This document shows positions 16,018 through 24,563 of a stretch of 64,000 bases of DNA, piece by piece. Positions within the stretch are counted from its first letter, which is position 1. Each line of letters opens with the position of its first letter. The stretch is from Acinetobacter seifertii. Lineage in GTDB: Bacteria; Pseudomonadota; Gammaproteobacteria; Pseudomonadales; Moraxellaceae. The notes beneath the pieces are model-generated. The model saw only the letters and a list, made by a program, of their open reading frames with translations, had not been told where the DNA came from and did no database searches. A program made the position numbers and the translations under genes. The stretch is from positions 62,001 through 126,000 of the forward strand of contig NZ_KB851204.1 in the NCBI RefSeq assembly GCF_000368065.1, in the 5' to 3' direction.

Positions 16018-18741
16018 ATGTTGGCAAGTCTGATCGGAGGTATCTTCGGTACAAAAAATGAGCGTGAACTCAAACGCATGCGCAAAATTGTTGAGCAAGT
16101 CAATGCGCTCGAGCCGACGATATCAGCTTTAAGCGATGCAGACTTATCTGCAAAAACTCCAGAATTCAAACAACGTTATAACAATGGCGAAAGTTTAGAT
16201 AAGTTACTCCCTGAAGCGTTTGCAGTTTGTCGTGAGGCAGCAAAACGTGTAATGGGCATGCGTCACTATGATGTGCAATTGATTGGTGGTATTACTCTAC
16301 ACGAAGGCAAAATTGCCGAAATGCGTACCGGTGAAGGTAAAACCCTTATGGGTACTTTGGCGTGTTATTTAAACGCATTAAGTGGCGAAGGCGTTCATGT
16401 GATTACTGTGAACGATTACTTGGCACAGCGTGATGCTGAGTTAAACCGTCCATTATTTGAGTTCTTAGGTTTAAGCATTGGTACAATTTATTCAATGCAA
16501 GAACCGTCAGAAAAAGCAGCGGCTTACCTTGCTGACATTACCTATGGTACCAACAACGAATTTGGTTTTGACTACTTACGTGACAACATGGTGTTTTCTT
16601 TAGCAGAAAAGAAACAACGTGGTTTGCACTATGCCATTATCGACGAAGTTGATTCAATCTTGATTGATGAGGCGCGTACTCCATTAATTATTTCTGGTCA
16701 AAGTGAAGACTCTTCACACCTCTATACTGCAATCAATACGATTCCACCAAAATTACGTCCGCAAAAAGAAGAAAAAGTTGCCGATGGTGGACATTTCTGG
16801 ATTGATGAAAAGCAGCGTTCAGTTGAAATGACTGAAATCGGTTATGAAACTGTAGAACAAGAACTCATTCAAATGGGCTTGTTGGCTGAAGGCGAAAGCT
16901 TATATTCAGCAACAAACTTAAACCTTGTTCACCATGTATCTGCTGCTATTCGTGCACACTTCCTATTCCAACGTGATGTTCACTATATTATTCATGATGG
17001 TGAAGTGATCATTGTTGATGAGCACACTGGCCGTACAATGCCGGGTCGTCGTTGGTCAGAAGGCTTGCACCAAGCAGTTGAAGCAAAAGAAGGCTTAGAA
17101 ATTCAGCCTGAAAACCAAACTTTAGCAACAACTACATTCCAGAACTATTTCCGTCTTTATAAAAAGCTTTCAGGTATGACAGGTACTGCTGATACTGAAG
17201 CTGCGGAAATGAAAGAGATTTACGGTCTTGATGTTGTCATTATTCCGACTCACCGACCAATGATTCGTAACGACCAAAACGATTTAATCTACTTAAACCG
17301 TAATGGTAAATATAATGCGATTATTCAAGAAATTATGAATATTCGCGAAAAAGGTGTTGCACCGATTCTAATTGGTACAGCAACCATTGAAGCTAGTGAA
17401 ATTCTATCTTCTAAGTTGATGCAAGCTGGTATTCACCACGAAGTGTTGAACGCTAAACAGCACGAGCGTGAAGCAGACATTATTGCTCAGGCGGGTAGCC
17501 CGAATGCAGTAACAATTGCAACCAACATGGCTGGTCGTGGTACAGATATTATCTTAGGTGGTAACTGGAAGGCGAAACTTGCCAAGCTTGAAAACCCGAC
17601 AGCAGAAGATGAAGCTCATCTGAAAGCACAATGGGAACAAGACCACGAAGATGTATTGCAAGCAGGTGGTTTGCATATTATTGGTTCTGAGCGCCATGAA
17701 TCACGCCGTATTGACAACCAGTTACGTGGTCGTGCGGGTCGTCAAGGTGACCCTGGTGTTTCTCGCTTCTATTTATCTCTTGAAGATGACCTCATGCGTA
17801 TTTTCGCAGGTGACCGTGTTGTTGCCATGATGCGTGCAATGGGCTTACAGGAAAATGAAGCGATTGAACACAAAATGGTAAGCCGTTCTATCGAAAATGC
17901 ACAACGTAAAGTTGAAGCACGTAACTTCGATATTCGTAAGAACCTATTGAAATACGATGACGTGAATAATGAACAACGTAAGATCATTTATTCACAACGT
18001 GATGAAGTGTTAGCGGAAAACACTTTACAAGAATACGTTGAAGAAATGCATCATGAAGTCATGCAAGCCATGATTGCTAACTTTATTCCACCAGAGTCAA
18101 TTCATGACCAATGGGATGTGGAAGGCTTGGAAAATGCTTTACGTATTGATTTAGGTATTGAGTTACCAGTTCAGGAATGGTTAGAGCAAGATCGTCGTCT
18201 TGATGAAGAAGGTCTAGTTGAACGTATTAGCGATGAAGTGCTTACTCGTTATCGTCAGCGTCGTGCACAGATGGGTGATGAGTCGGCAGCAATGCTTGAA
18301 CGTCATTTCGTACTAAATTCTCTTGATCGTCATTGGAAAGACCATTTGGCTGCAATGGATTATTTGCGTCAAGGTATCCACTTACGTGGCTACGCGCAAA
18401 AGAATCCAGAGCAGGAATACAAAAAAGAAGCATTTAACTTGTTTGTAAACATGTTGGGTGTCATTAAAACTGATGTTGTGACTGATTTGTCTCGTGTGCA
18501 TATCCCAACACCAGAAGAACTTGCAGAAATGGAAGCTCAACAACAACAGCAAGCAGAAGCAATGAAGCTTTCTTTTGAGCATGATGATGTTGATGGCTTA
18601 ACTGGTGAAGTGACTGCTTCTCAGGAAACACTCAATGAGTCGGTTGATAACCAACAAATGTTCCCTGTTCCTGAAAGTCGCAATGCACCATGTCCATGTG
18701 GTTCTGGTTTAAAATATAAGCAGTGTCACGGCAAAATTTAA
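16018..18741 (+). CDS. secA: Preprotein translocase ATPase SecA
   Basis: Motor that drives unfolded preproteins through SecYEG. The 907-residue product has Walker A MRTGEGKT (about residues 104-111), DEVDSILIDEARTPLI (DEAD-type Walker B), the second nucleotide fold with TNMAGRGTDI and GRAGRQGDPG, and a C-terminal zinc motif CPCGSGLKYKQCHG that binds SecB. ATG 16018 gives the standard N-terminus MLASLIGGIFG and has GAGAG upstream; a TTG at 15988 would add ten residues not usual in the family. No secM-like gene precedes it. Confidence 0.97.
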   Translation: MLASLIGGIFGTKNERELKRMRKIVEQVNALEPTISALSDADLSAKTPEFKQRYNNGESLDKLLPEAFAVCREAAKRVMGMRHYDVQLIGGITLHEGKIAEMRTGEGKTLMGTLACYLNALSGEGVHVITVNDYLAQRDAELNRPLFEFLGLSIGTIYSMQEPSEKAAAYLADITYGTNNEFGFDYLRDNMVFSLAEKKQRGLHYAIIDEVDSILIDEARTPLIISGQSEDSSHLYTAINTIPPKLRPQKEEKVADGGHFWIDEKQRSVEMTEIGYETVEQELIQMGLLAEGESLYSATNLNLVHHVSAAIRAHFLFQRDVHYIIHDGEVIIVDEHTGRTMPGRRWSEGLHQAVEAKEGLEIQPENQTLATTTFQNYFRLYKKLSGMTGTADTEAAEMKEIYGLDVVIIPTHRPMIRNDQNDLIYLNRNGKYNAIIQEIMNIREKGVAPILIGTATIEASEILSSKLMQAGIHHEVLNAKQHEREADIIAQAGSPNAVTIATNMAGRGTDIILGGNWKAKLAKLENPTAEDEAHLKAQWEQDHEDVLQAGGLHIIGSERHESRRIDNQLRGRAGRQGDPGVSRFYLSLEDDLMRIFAGDRVVAMMRAMGLQENEAIEHKMVSRSIENAQRKVEARNFDIRKNLLKYDDVNNEQRKIIYSQRDEVLAENTLQEYVEEMHHEVMQAMIANFIPPESIHDQWDVEGLENALRIDLGIELPVQEWLEQDRRLDEEGLVERISDEVLTRYRQRRAQMGDESAAMLERHFVLNSLDRHWKDHLAAMDYLRQGIHLRGYAQKNPEQEYKKEAFNLFVNMLGVIKTDVVTDLSRVHIPTPEELAEMEAQQQQQAEAMKLSFEHDDVDGLTGEVTASQETLNESVDNQQMFPVPESRNAPCPCGSGLKYKQCHGKI

Positions 18742-18751
18742 TTTGCTTGAT

Positions 18752-18783
18752 AAGAAAAGCAGAACAATTGTTCTGCTTTTCTT
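18752..18783. terminator. Terminator after secA
   Basis: AAGAAAAGCAGAACAA is followed immediately by its exact complement, a 16-bp palindromic stem, with TTTTCTT in the 3' arm. It lies 10 bases after the secA stop. Confidence 0.8.
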
Positions 18784-18871
18784 GGGTTTGTAGTAAGCCT
18801 GTGAATAATGTTTGCAGTTTTAAGCATTAAATGCTATTTACTTCTCATCCAGAGTGTATGTTGGAAAGACA

Positions 18872-19315
18872 ATGAAAAAAGTATTACAACCCTTATTTTT
18901 AGCTGTTCTTGCTGTGCCAAGTTTTGTTTTCGCAGCAGAAACAACTTCAGCCCCTCAAACAACAACGGTTGCTAAAGTTCGTGCAGCAACTGGTCCAACT
19001 TCGGCTCAGGCTGTAGTGAAGCAAGAAAATACGACGGTAATTAGCCCTCGTACAGGTATTCGTTATACATTGGGTAATACAGGTAATCGCCCAATCATTT
19101 TACAAACTGCTGCGATTGCTCCTGCAAACTCTGCAAACATTAATCGTATTGTTGCAACTAACCCAGCGTTGTCTGCGAAAAGCCAAGAAAAAGCAAAAAT
19201 TGCTTTAATTGGTGAAGCCGCAGTTGCGGGTGCAGCAGCTGTAGCAGCAAATAATGTAAGTGCTCCAGCGGCGACAAACGGTGTTGCGCCAGCAAACCCT
19301 GCATCAATGAATTAA
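18872..19315 (+). CDS. Small exported Ala-rich protein of unknown function
   Basis: A 147-residue product with a clear signal peptide (MKKVLQPLFLAVLAVPSFVFA, cleavage expected before AET). The mature part is rich in Ala, Thr, Asn and Pro and has one conserved-looking stretch (VISPRTGIRYTLGNTGNRPI) followed by low-complexity alanine repeats. No cysteines, lipobox or membrane helix. ATG 18872 follows GGAAAG. It is monocistronic, between two terminators, and I do not recognise the family. Confidence 0.75.
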   Translation: MKKVLQPLFLAVLAVPSFVFAAETTSAPQTTTVAKVRAATGPTSAQAVVKQENTTVISPRTGIRYTLGNTGNRPIILQTAAIAPANSANINRIVATNPALSAKSQEKAKIALIGEAAVAGAAAVAANNVSAPAATNGVAPANPASMN

Positions 19316-19325
19316 TTTTCATATA

Positions 19326-19361
19326 TAAAAAAAGCCGGTCAATTTTGAACCGGCTTTTTTA
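19326..19361. terminator. Bidirectional terminator
   Basis: AAAAAAGCCGGT and ACCGGCTTTTTT form a near-perfect GC-centred stem with A and T tails, between the exported-protein gene and the convergent MFS gene. Confidence 0.9.
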
Positions 19362-19382
19362 TATTAGAGTGTTTGAAAATAT

Positions 19383-20693
19383 TTAAATCTGATTATTTAC
19401 ATCGTCATTTTTTGTTTCACGTATTAATAAGAACGCGACCAATGATAAAAGTGATGCTGTTGTCAGATAATAACCTACAGCATATAAACCGTAAGTTTCA
19501 GCAAGTTTTGTGGCAATCAGTGGAGCAAACGATGCGCCAAAAATACCAGCTAAGTTAAAGGTTAATGCTGAACCTGTATAACGAACTGAAATTGGGAAAA
19601 TCTCAGAAAGAACCGTACCAATTGGGCCATAGGTTAAACCCATAATTGATAGGCCAGTACATAAGAAAAGAAAAACGATAAGAGTATTTCCAGACTCTAG
19701 CATGCTAGAGAAGAATAAACCGAAGATCGCAGCAGCAATACATACGCCAACTGAAGTGGCTTTACGTCCAAATTTTTCTGCAAAAATAGCAGATAAAGGA
19801 ATGAATGCTGCAAAACAAAGTGTCGCAAAAAGTTGAAGTTCTAAAAACTCACCACGTGCATACCCCAGTTTCGTCGTTCCCCAGTTAAGCGCGAACACTG
19901 TAGTGAGATAAAACACAACGAATGTACAGATCGCTGCAATCGTGCCGAGAATAAGCTTACCCGTATGTTTCGTGACAACTTCTTTAAATGGAATATTAAC
20001 TTCTTTTTGTTTATCTAAAACTTTCTGGAAAGCTGGAGTTTCATGGAGTTTTAAACGGATATATAAACCAACAATGACCAAAATTGCACTCGCAATAAAT
20101 GGAATACGCCAGCCCCATTGCATGAATGCCTGTTCAGGAATAGCCGCACTTAAAAGTAAGAATGATCCAGTTGCTAAAATAAAACCAATAGGGGCGCCAA
20201 GCTGTGGGAACATGCCATACCATGCACGCTTACCTTCTGGTGCATTTTCAGTTGCAAGTAGTACAGCGCCACTCCATTCGCCTCCTAAACCTAAACCTTG
20301 TCCTAGACGGCAAGCCGCTAGTAGTAAGGGAGCCACAATCCCGATTTGTGCATAAGTTGGAAGTAGGCCAATACATACCGTTGATATACCCATGGTCAGC
20401 AAAGCTGCCACTAGTGTTGCTTTACGGCCAATACGATCTCCTAAGTGACCAAATAGTGCTGCACCAATAGGACGGGCAATAAAGGCAATCGCAAAGGTTG
20501 CCAGAGACTGTAAGACTGCGGCACTGCCACTGCTGGCAGGGAAAAACAGATGTGGAAAGATAATCACGGCAGCAGTTGCATAGATATAAAAGTCGAAGAA
20601 CTCAATGGTTGTACCGACTAAGCTTGCAAATAAAACTCGTGCTTTTGAATTAGTGGCTACTACAGGAGCAGCAGTCGCAGAGGTTGACTCCAT
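19383..20693 (-). CDS. MFS transporter, metabolite:H+ symporter (MHS) family
   Basis: A 436-residue 12-helix inner-membrane carrier of the ProP/ShiA/KgtP-like group. Visible signatures are the FFDFYIYATAAVIIF first helix region, GHLGDRIGRKATL between helices 2 and 3 (the MFS loop motif), CRLGQGLGLGGEWSGAVLLATE around helix 5, and FAEKFGRKATS at the domain repeat. The substrate, likely a small carboxylate or zwitterion, cannot be told from sequence. ATG 20693 follows AAGGA. No partner enzyme gene is adjacent. Confidence 0.88.
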   Translation of the reverse strand: MESTSATAAPVVATNSKARVLFASLVGTTIEFFDFYIYATAAVIIFPHLFFPASSGSAAVLQSLATFAIAFIARPIGAALFGHLGDRIGRKATLVAALLTMGISTVCIGLLPTYAQIGIVAPLLLAACRLGQGLGLGGEWSGAVLLATENAPEGKRAWYGMFPQLGAPIGFILATGSFLLLSAAIPEQAFMQWGWRIPFIASAILVIVGLYIRLKLHETPAFQKVLDKQKEVNIPFKEVVTKHTGKLILGTIAAICTFVVFYLTTVFALNWGTTKLGYARGEFLELQLFATLCFAAFIPLSAIFAEKFGRKATSVGVCIAAAIFGLFFSSMLESGNTLIVFLFLCTGLSIMGLTYGPIGTVLSEIFPISVRYTGSALTFNLAGIFGASFAPLIATKLAETYGLYAVGYYLTTASLLSLVAFLLIRETKNDDVNNQI

Positions 20694-20826
20694 ATAAGTC
20701 CTTATATCAATTAAAATTTATTTTTAGTTTGCTATCCTTTTTTAAAAGATAATTTTCTTAAAGAATAGCGTGAAAGAACATCATCCATGACTCTTTCAGG
20801 ATCACTGAATATGAGTGAAAAATGGA

Positions 20827-21468
20827 CTAAATAACGTACCAATAGATTGCAAGAAAGTGTGCTCCTGCACCTAAAAGCACAAAAATATGCCAGATTGCAT
20901 GGGTATATCTTACCTTTTTTAATGCGTAAAACAATGCTCCAACAGTGTAAGCTAAGCCCCCAGTAATTAAGAACATCAAAGCATCTTTACTTAAATAAGT
21001 ACGCATATCATCCATTACAAAAACGGCAAGCCATCCCATTAGAACATAAGCAAGTAATGAGATTTTCTGAAAACGGTGAATGAAAACTAACTTGAAAAGT
21101 GTACCAATTGCAGCAATCGCCCAAAGTGCGATAAGTAATATATGTGCTTTCGATGTAGGTATCGCAATACTTAAAAACGGGGTATATGTTCCTGCAATTA
21201 AGTAATAAATAGCAGTGTGATCGAGTTTTTTATACCAGTAACGTAAGTTTTGGGTTTGCGCAAAGTGATAAAGAGTCGAACTGGTAAAAACGAGAGTTAG
21301 GCTAAAAGCGTATACCCACAAACCTACCCACTGAGCAGTTGGAAGATAAGATCCTTTTATAATTAAAAGGATAGCGGCAACCACGGCCATAATAACGCCA
21401 GCACCATGGCTATAGGCATTAAAAAGTTCTTCTTTGGGGTCGTAAGTTTCTAACACCGATTTACTCAT
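20827..21468 (-). CDS. trhA: Hemolysin III family membrane protein (TrhA/YqfA-like)
   Basis: A 213-residue protein with seven predicted membrane helices, of the PAQR/hemolysin III superfamily. The family residues are visible: EELFNAYSHGAGVIMAV near the N-terminus, SSTLYHFAQT, LDHTAIYYLIAGTYTPF and IWHIFVLLGAGAHFLAI with metal-ligand-type histidines. In E. coli TrhA has been linked to membrane energetics and lipid homeostasis; haemolytic activity should not be assumed. Confidence 0.88.
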   Translation of the reverse strand: MSKSVLETYDPKEELFNAYSHGAGVIMAVVAAILLIIKGSYLPTAQWVGLWVYAFSLTLVFTSSTLYHFAQTQNLRYWYKKLDHTAIYYLIAGTYTPFLSIAIPTSKAHILLIALWAIAAIGTLFKLVFIHRFQKISLLAYVLMGWLAVFVMDDMRTYLSKDALMFLITGGLAYTVGALFYALKKVRYTHAIWHIFVLLGAGAHFLAIYWYVI

Positions 21469-21594
21469 AAGTTTATTTTTTGATTAAAAATACAAATGTA
21501 TAGAAATACAAAACAGTCGTAAAGTTATTTTATTTTTAATCCTATACCCTTTAAACTTTCAGTTTATATGTGTCACCATTCTTTAGGTATATCT

Positions 21595-22806
21595 GTGTCG
21601 GTTTTCTCCTTTGAGCAAGAACAGCAATTCTTTCATGAAATCAAACAAATGCTTGATGAGCAGAGTTTTGAGCGTTTGATTTTGAGCCAATATAAAGGAG
21701 AGTTGGCACAGCTAGAAAAAATCACTTTCCGCATTGTAGAGTTAAATGGGAAAAAGCAGCTTTCAGCTTTATATCATTATACTACTCAAGATGTGACCAA
21801 AAACTATACCTTTGAAGAGGGTCTAGAACAGATCGCAACGTTGATTGTTCAATGCAAACAAGCAAATTTATTTTCAACTCTGCAAGAAGTTCAGCTTAAA
21901 AAAAATAAGAAAAAAGCCATGCTTAACATTGGGAAAAAACAAAGTACGAATACGGCTCCAACTGTACAAGCGCATGATCGTGAGAAACAGCGTTATGTAC
22001 AGCAGAGTAGTGCATTTTTAAAAGAGCTTGGTATTACTGATGAGAAAGCTCAAATCATTCCAAGTATGGCTCGTAAATGGAAGCAGATTAATAAATTTAT
22101 CGAAATTTTTGCGAGCGCGTATGAACAAATTGATGCAGAGCAAAAAGAATTACGCATCGTCGATTTTGGTTCAGGAAAAGGTTATTTAACTTTTGCTTTG
22201 TATGATTATTTACAGGAACAACAAAAGATTCCACTGATTACTGGTGTAGAGCTGCGCCGTAACTTAGTGGAATTTTGCCAGAATGTGGCAGACAAAGTGC
22301 ATTTTAATCATTTGGACTTTTTTGAAGGCGATGTTCGTAGTTATCAGCCAGAAAAACTGGACGTTATGATTGCTTTGCATGCGTGTGATATTGCGACTGA
22401 CTTTGCTATTCATACCGGAATTCGTTTGAACGCTTCAATGATTATGTGCGCGCCGTGCTGTCACAAAGAATTACGTCCACAACTACATAGTCCTGAAGTT
22501 CTACAACCGATGCTACAGTTTGGTATTCATGCTGGGCAACAAGCTGAGATGTTGACCGATACATTACGTGCGTTACTTTTAAAAGCGTATGGTTATGAAA
22601 CTAAAGTTTTTGAGTTTGTATCGCTTGAGCATACCAGCAAAAACAAAATGATTTTGGCAACAAAACGCAAGAATGTTTCACAACCTGATGCAAAGATTAT
22701 GGCTCAAATCCAAGCATTAAAAGAAATGTACGGCATTAAAAAACAGACCTTAGAATTGTTGTTACAAGATCAGTTGCCAATCGAAAATATTGGCTGCAAA
22801 TGCTAA
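21595..22806 (+). CDS. SAM-dependent methyltransferase (Methyltransf_32 type)
   Basis: A 403-residue protein. Residues about 1-130 form an unclassified N-terminal region; the rest is a class I methyltransferase fold with SAM motif IVDFGSGKGYLTFALYDYL (about 180-198), motif DVMIALHACDIATD, and the APCCHKEL motif typical of Methyltransf_32 proteins, which are thought to act on RNA. I prefer GTG 21595, with AGGT seven bases upstream, over ATG 21568, which has no ribosome site. The GNAT gene follows after 13 bases. Substrate unknown. Confidence 0.85.
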   Translation: MSVFSFEQEQQFFHEIKQMLDEQSFERLILSQYKGELAQLEKITFRIVELNGKKQLSALYHYTTQDVTKNYTFEEGLEQIATLIVQCKQANLFSTLQEVQLKKNKKKAMLNIGKKQSTNTAPTVQAHDREKQRYVQQSSAFLKELGITDEKAQIIPSMARKWKQINKFIEIFASAYEQIDAEQKELRIVDFGSGKGYLTFALYDYLQEQQKIPLITGVELRRNLVEFCQNVADKVHFNHLDFFEGDVRSYQPEKLDVMIALHACDIATDFAIHTGIRLNASMIMCAPCCHKELRPQLHSPEVLQPMLQFGIHAGQQAEMLTDTLRALLLKAYGYETKVFEFVSLEHTSKNKMILATKRKNVSQPDAKIMAQIQALKEMYGIKKQTLELLLQDQLPIENIGCKC

Positions 22807-22819
22807 GAAGGCGAGTAGG

Positions 22820-23239
22820 ATGTATGAAGTTATAGCGGGTGGTTGGGAACAGCTTGAGAAAGATGCGAAATACATCCGTGAGCAAGTCTTTATTCAAGAG
22901 CAAGGCATTGCATCCGAAGATGAATGGGATGATTTTGATGCCACTGCTGTGCACTTTATGGTGTATGACAAAGAGCAGCCTATTGCTACAGCACGTTTGT
23001 TACCGCAGCATAGTGTAGGACGTGTTGCTGTTTTAATACCTTATCGAAAGCAGGGTATAGGTAAAATTTTAATGCAGCATATTATTGACTATGCGCGTAA
23101 CCAGAAACTGCCTTATTTAAAGCTTTCCGCGCAAACTTATGTGACAGCTTTTTATGAGGCTCTAGGTTTTAACGTGCAGGGTGAAGTTTACCAAGATTGT
23201 GGTATTCCACATATCAATATGATTTTAGCGTTAAGTTGA
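22820..23239 (+). CDS. GNAT-family N-acetyltransferase
   Basis: A 139-residue single-domain acetyltransferase. The opening YIREQVFIQEQGI matches the ElaA/YjcF-like group; acetyl-CoA is bound by VAVLIPYRKQGIGKILMQHII (Q/RxxGxG/A type, RKQGIG), and the last part (YEALGFNVQGEVYQDCGIPH) is also typical. Start ATG 22820 has AAGG upstream and lies 13 bases after the methyltransferase gene, suggesting co-transcription. Substrate unknown. Confidence 0.88.
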   Translation: MYEVIAGGWEQLEKDAKYIREQVFIQEQGIASEDEWDDFDATAVHFMVYDKEQPIATARLLPQHSVGRVAVLIPYRKQGIGKILMQHIIDYARNQKLPYLKLSAQTYVTAFYEALGFNVQGEVYQDCGIPHINMILALS

Positions 23240-23264
23240 GATTCCTTTATAGAAATCTCAACTT
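23233..23264. terminator. Hairpin spanning the GNAT stop codon
   Basis: AAGTTGAGATT (23233-23243) and AATCTCAACTT (23254-23264) form an 11-bp perfect stem with a ten-base loop. The TGA of the GNAT gene is within the stem. It lies five bases before the end of the convergent patatin gene. Confidence 0.55.
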
Positions 23265-23268
23265 TGAA

Positions 23269-24129
23269 TTACTTCATCGCATTCCAGTTTTCGATGGCTT
23301 GTAAGCCAGTCTCTAAACCAACTTCGTAACTATAACGAAGCTTTTTCGGATTTGTGGTTAAACGTCCAGCCATATTTTTAAGTGGCGGTGGGCAAACTTC
23401 TAAAATTTGCTGGTCTGGATTATTGCCACGAACAAAATCTACCGAAGCGTTATAACGGGCACAACGGTTTCGTAAACTGCTTGCAAAACCATAGTAATGT
23501 TTAAACGCATATTTTGCGAGGAATTGATCCCCTCGGCTACTGCCCTTAAAGTAATTTTTAGGACGAGTACGTAAAACTAACAGCTTTTTAACGCCACTTT
23601 GCTGTGCTGTCCAGCGAACGGGTAGGGCATCTGCAACGCCGCCATCAAAGTATGGTTCACCCATAATATCGACGGGATGACGCGTTAAAACCGGAATTGA
23701 GCTAGAAGCACGCAGTGCATTTAACAGATTATCTTTACCAGCACGAAGATACTCAGCATGACCAGTTTTGGCATGCGTCAACACCATATAAAAATCTGGA
23801 TTTTTGGCAAAAAGGCTCTGTTGATCAAGAGGATGTTCTTGCTCGCCAATTTCCCACATCCATTTTAAATCAAGTAAATCGCCACCTTTAAAGAAGCGCT
23901 TATAATCAATAAATTCAGGACGGAGGGAATGATCAATATAAAAGGTTAAAGTCCGACCTTGTTGACCTGCTAAGTAGTTAGCCACATTGGTCGAACCAGA
24001 AGATACACCAACGTATAAGTCAAAAGGATTGAACTGCTGTTGTAGAAAAGCATCAAGTACACCACTGGTAAAGGCACCACGCATGCCTCCACCTTCTACA
24101 ACTAGTGCATTGCGGGAAAAATCTGTCAT
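23269..24129 (-). CDS. Patatin-like phospholipase (YjjU-like)
   Basis: A 286-residue serine hydrolase of the patatin family. It has the oxyanion-hole glycine motif EGGGMRGAFTSGVL (about residues 12-25), the nucleophile motif GVSSGSTN (GxSxG, Ser about 44), and the catalytic dyad Asp in DGGVADALPV (about 161). No signal peptide, so cytoplasmic or membrane-associated lipid acyl hydrolysis is expected, substrate unknown. The short membrane-protein gene upstream ends 15 bases before its start, so the two may be co-transcribed. Confidence 0.88.
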   Translation of the reverse strand: MTDFSRNALVVEGGGMRGAFTSGVLDAFLQQQFNPFDLYVGVSSGSTNVANYLAGQQGRTLTFYIDHSLRPEFIDYKRFFKGGDLLDLKWMWEIGEQEHPLDQQSLFAKNPDFYMVLTHAKTGHAEYLRAGKDNLLNALRASSSIPVLTRHPVDIMGEPYFDGGVADALPVRWTAQQSGVKKLLVLRTRPKNYFKGSSRGDQFLAKYAFKHYYGFASSLRNRCARYNASVDFVRGNNPDQQILEVCPPPLKNMAGRLTTNPKKLRYSYEVGLETGLQAIENWNAMK

Positions 24130-24144
24130 TTGAAAAATATCTGA

Positions 24145-24399
24145 TTACTGATGTGAATGCTGATGTTCTTGCATGTCCATTCCAGGCATGTTGTCATGCT
24201 GACTTTGTTGATCTTTCGACTTTTCAGCTTTTTGTTGCATTTCGTGCTGTTGAGCTTTGCGCTGAGCACCTGGCATATAGTCAGGTTCATTACTCATTGC
24301 TAAATAGAAAAAGCCAAGGAAAATCGCACTTAAAACACCAACGATCAGAACAAATTTCCAGCCTAAAACTGCTGATTCGGAAGAATTTTTATCGGACAT
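24145..24399 (-). CDS. Small single-pass membrane protein with His/Met-rich tail
   Basis: An 84-residue protein: a short polar N-terminus, one membrane helix (VLGWKFVLIVGVLSAIFLGFFYLAM, broken here as residues about 11-35), then a charged segment (QRKAQQHEMQQKAEKSKDQ) and a C-terminus rich in His and Met (MPGMDMQEHQHSHQ). N-in orientation would put the tail in the periplasm, where it could bind copper or another metal; this is inference. ATG 24399 has a weak GAGAAA upstream. I do not recognise a named family. Confidence 0.7.
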   Translation of the reverse strand: MSDKNSSESAVLGWKFVLIVGVLSAIFLGFFYLAMSNEPDYMPGAQRKAQQHEMQQKAEKSKDQQSQHDNMPGMDMQEHQHSHQ

Positions 24400-24489
24400 A
24401 AGGATTTCTCGAATGTGCTGTAGAAGCACAAAAATGAAGTCTATTTATAGCATATTTAGGCTGTAGGCAGAAATCTTAAAGAACATAAA

Positions 24490-24525
24490 GAAAAACCCAT
24501 ATAAATAAAATATATTTATATGGGT
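24490..24525 (-). terminator. Terminator after the hydratase/dehydrogenase gene
   Basis: On the minus strand ACCCATATAAATA and TATTTATATGGGT form a 13-bp perfect stem followed by TTTTTCTT. It ends the thiolase-hydratase/dehydrogenase operon. Confidence 0.8.
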
Positions 24526-24563
24526 AAGGTTTATGCAGTTTTTAAATATTTAATAGATTTAAA

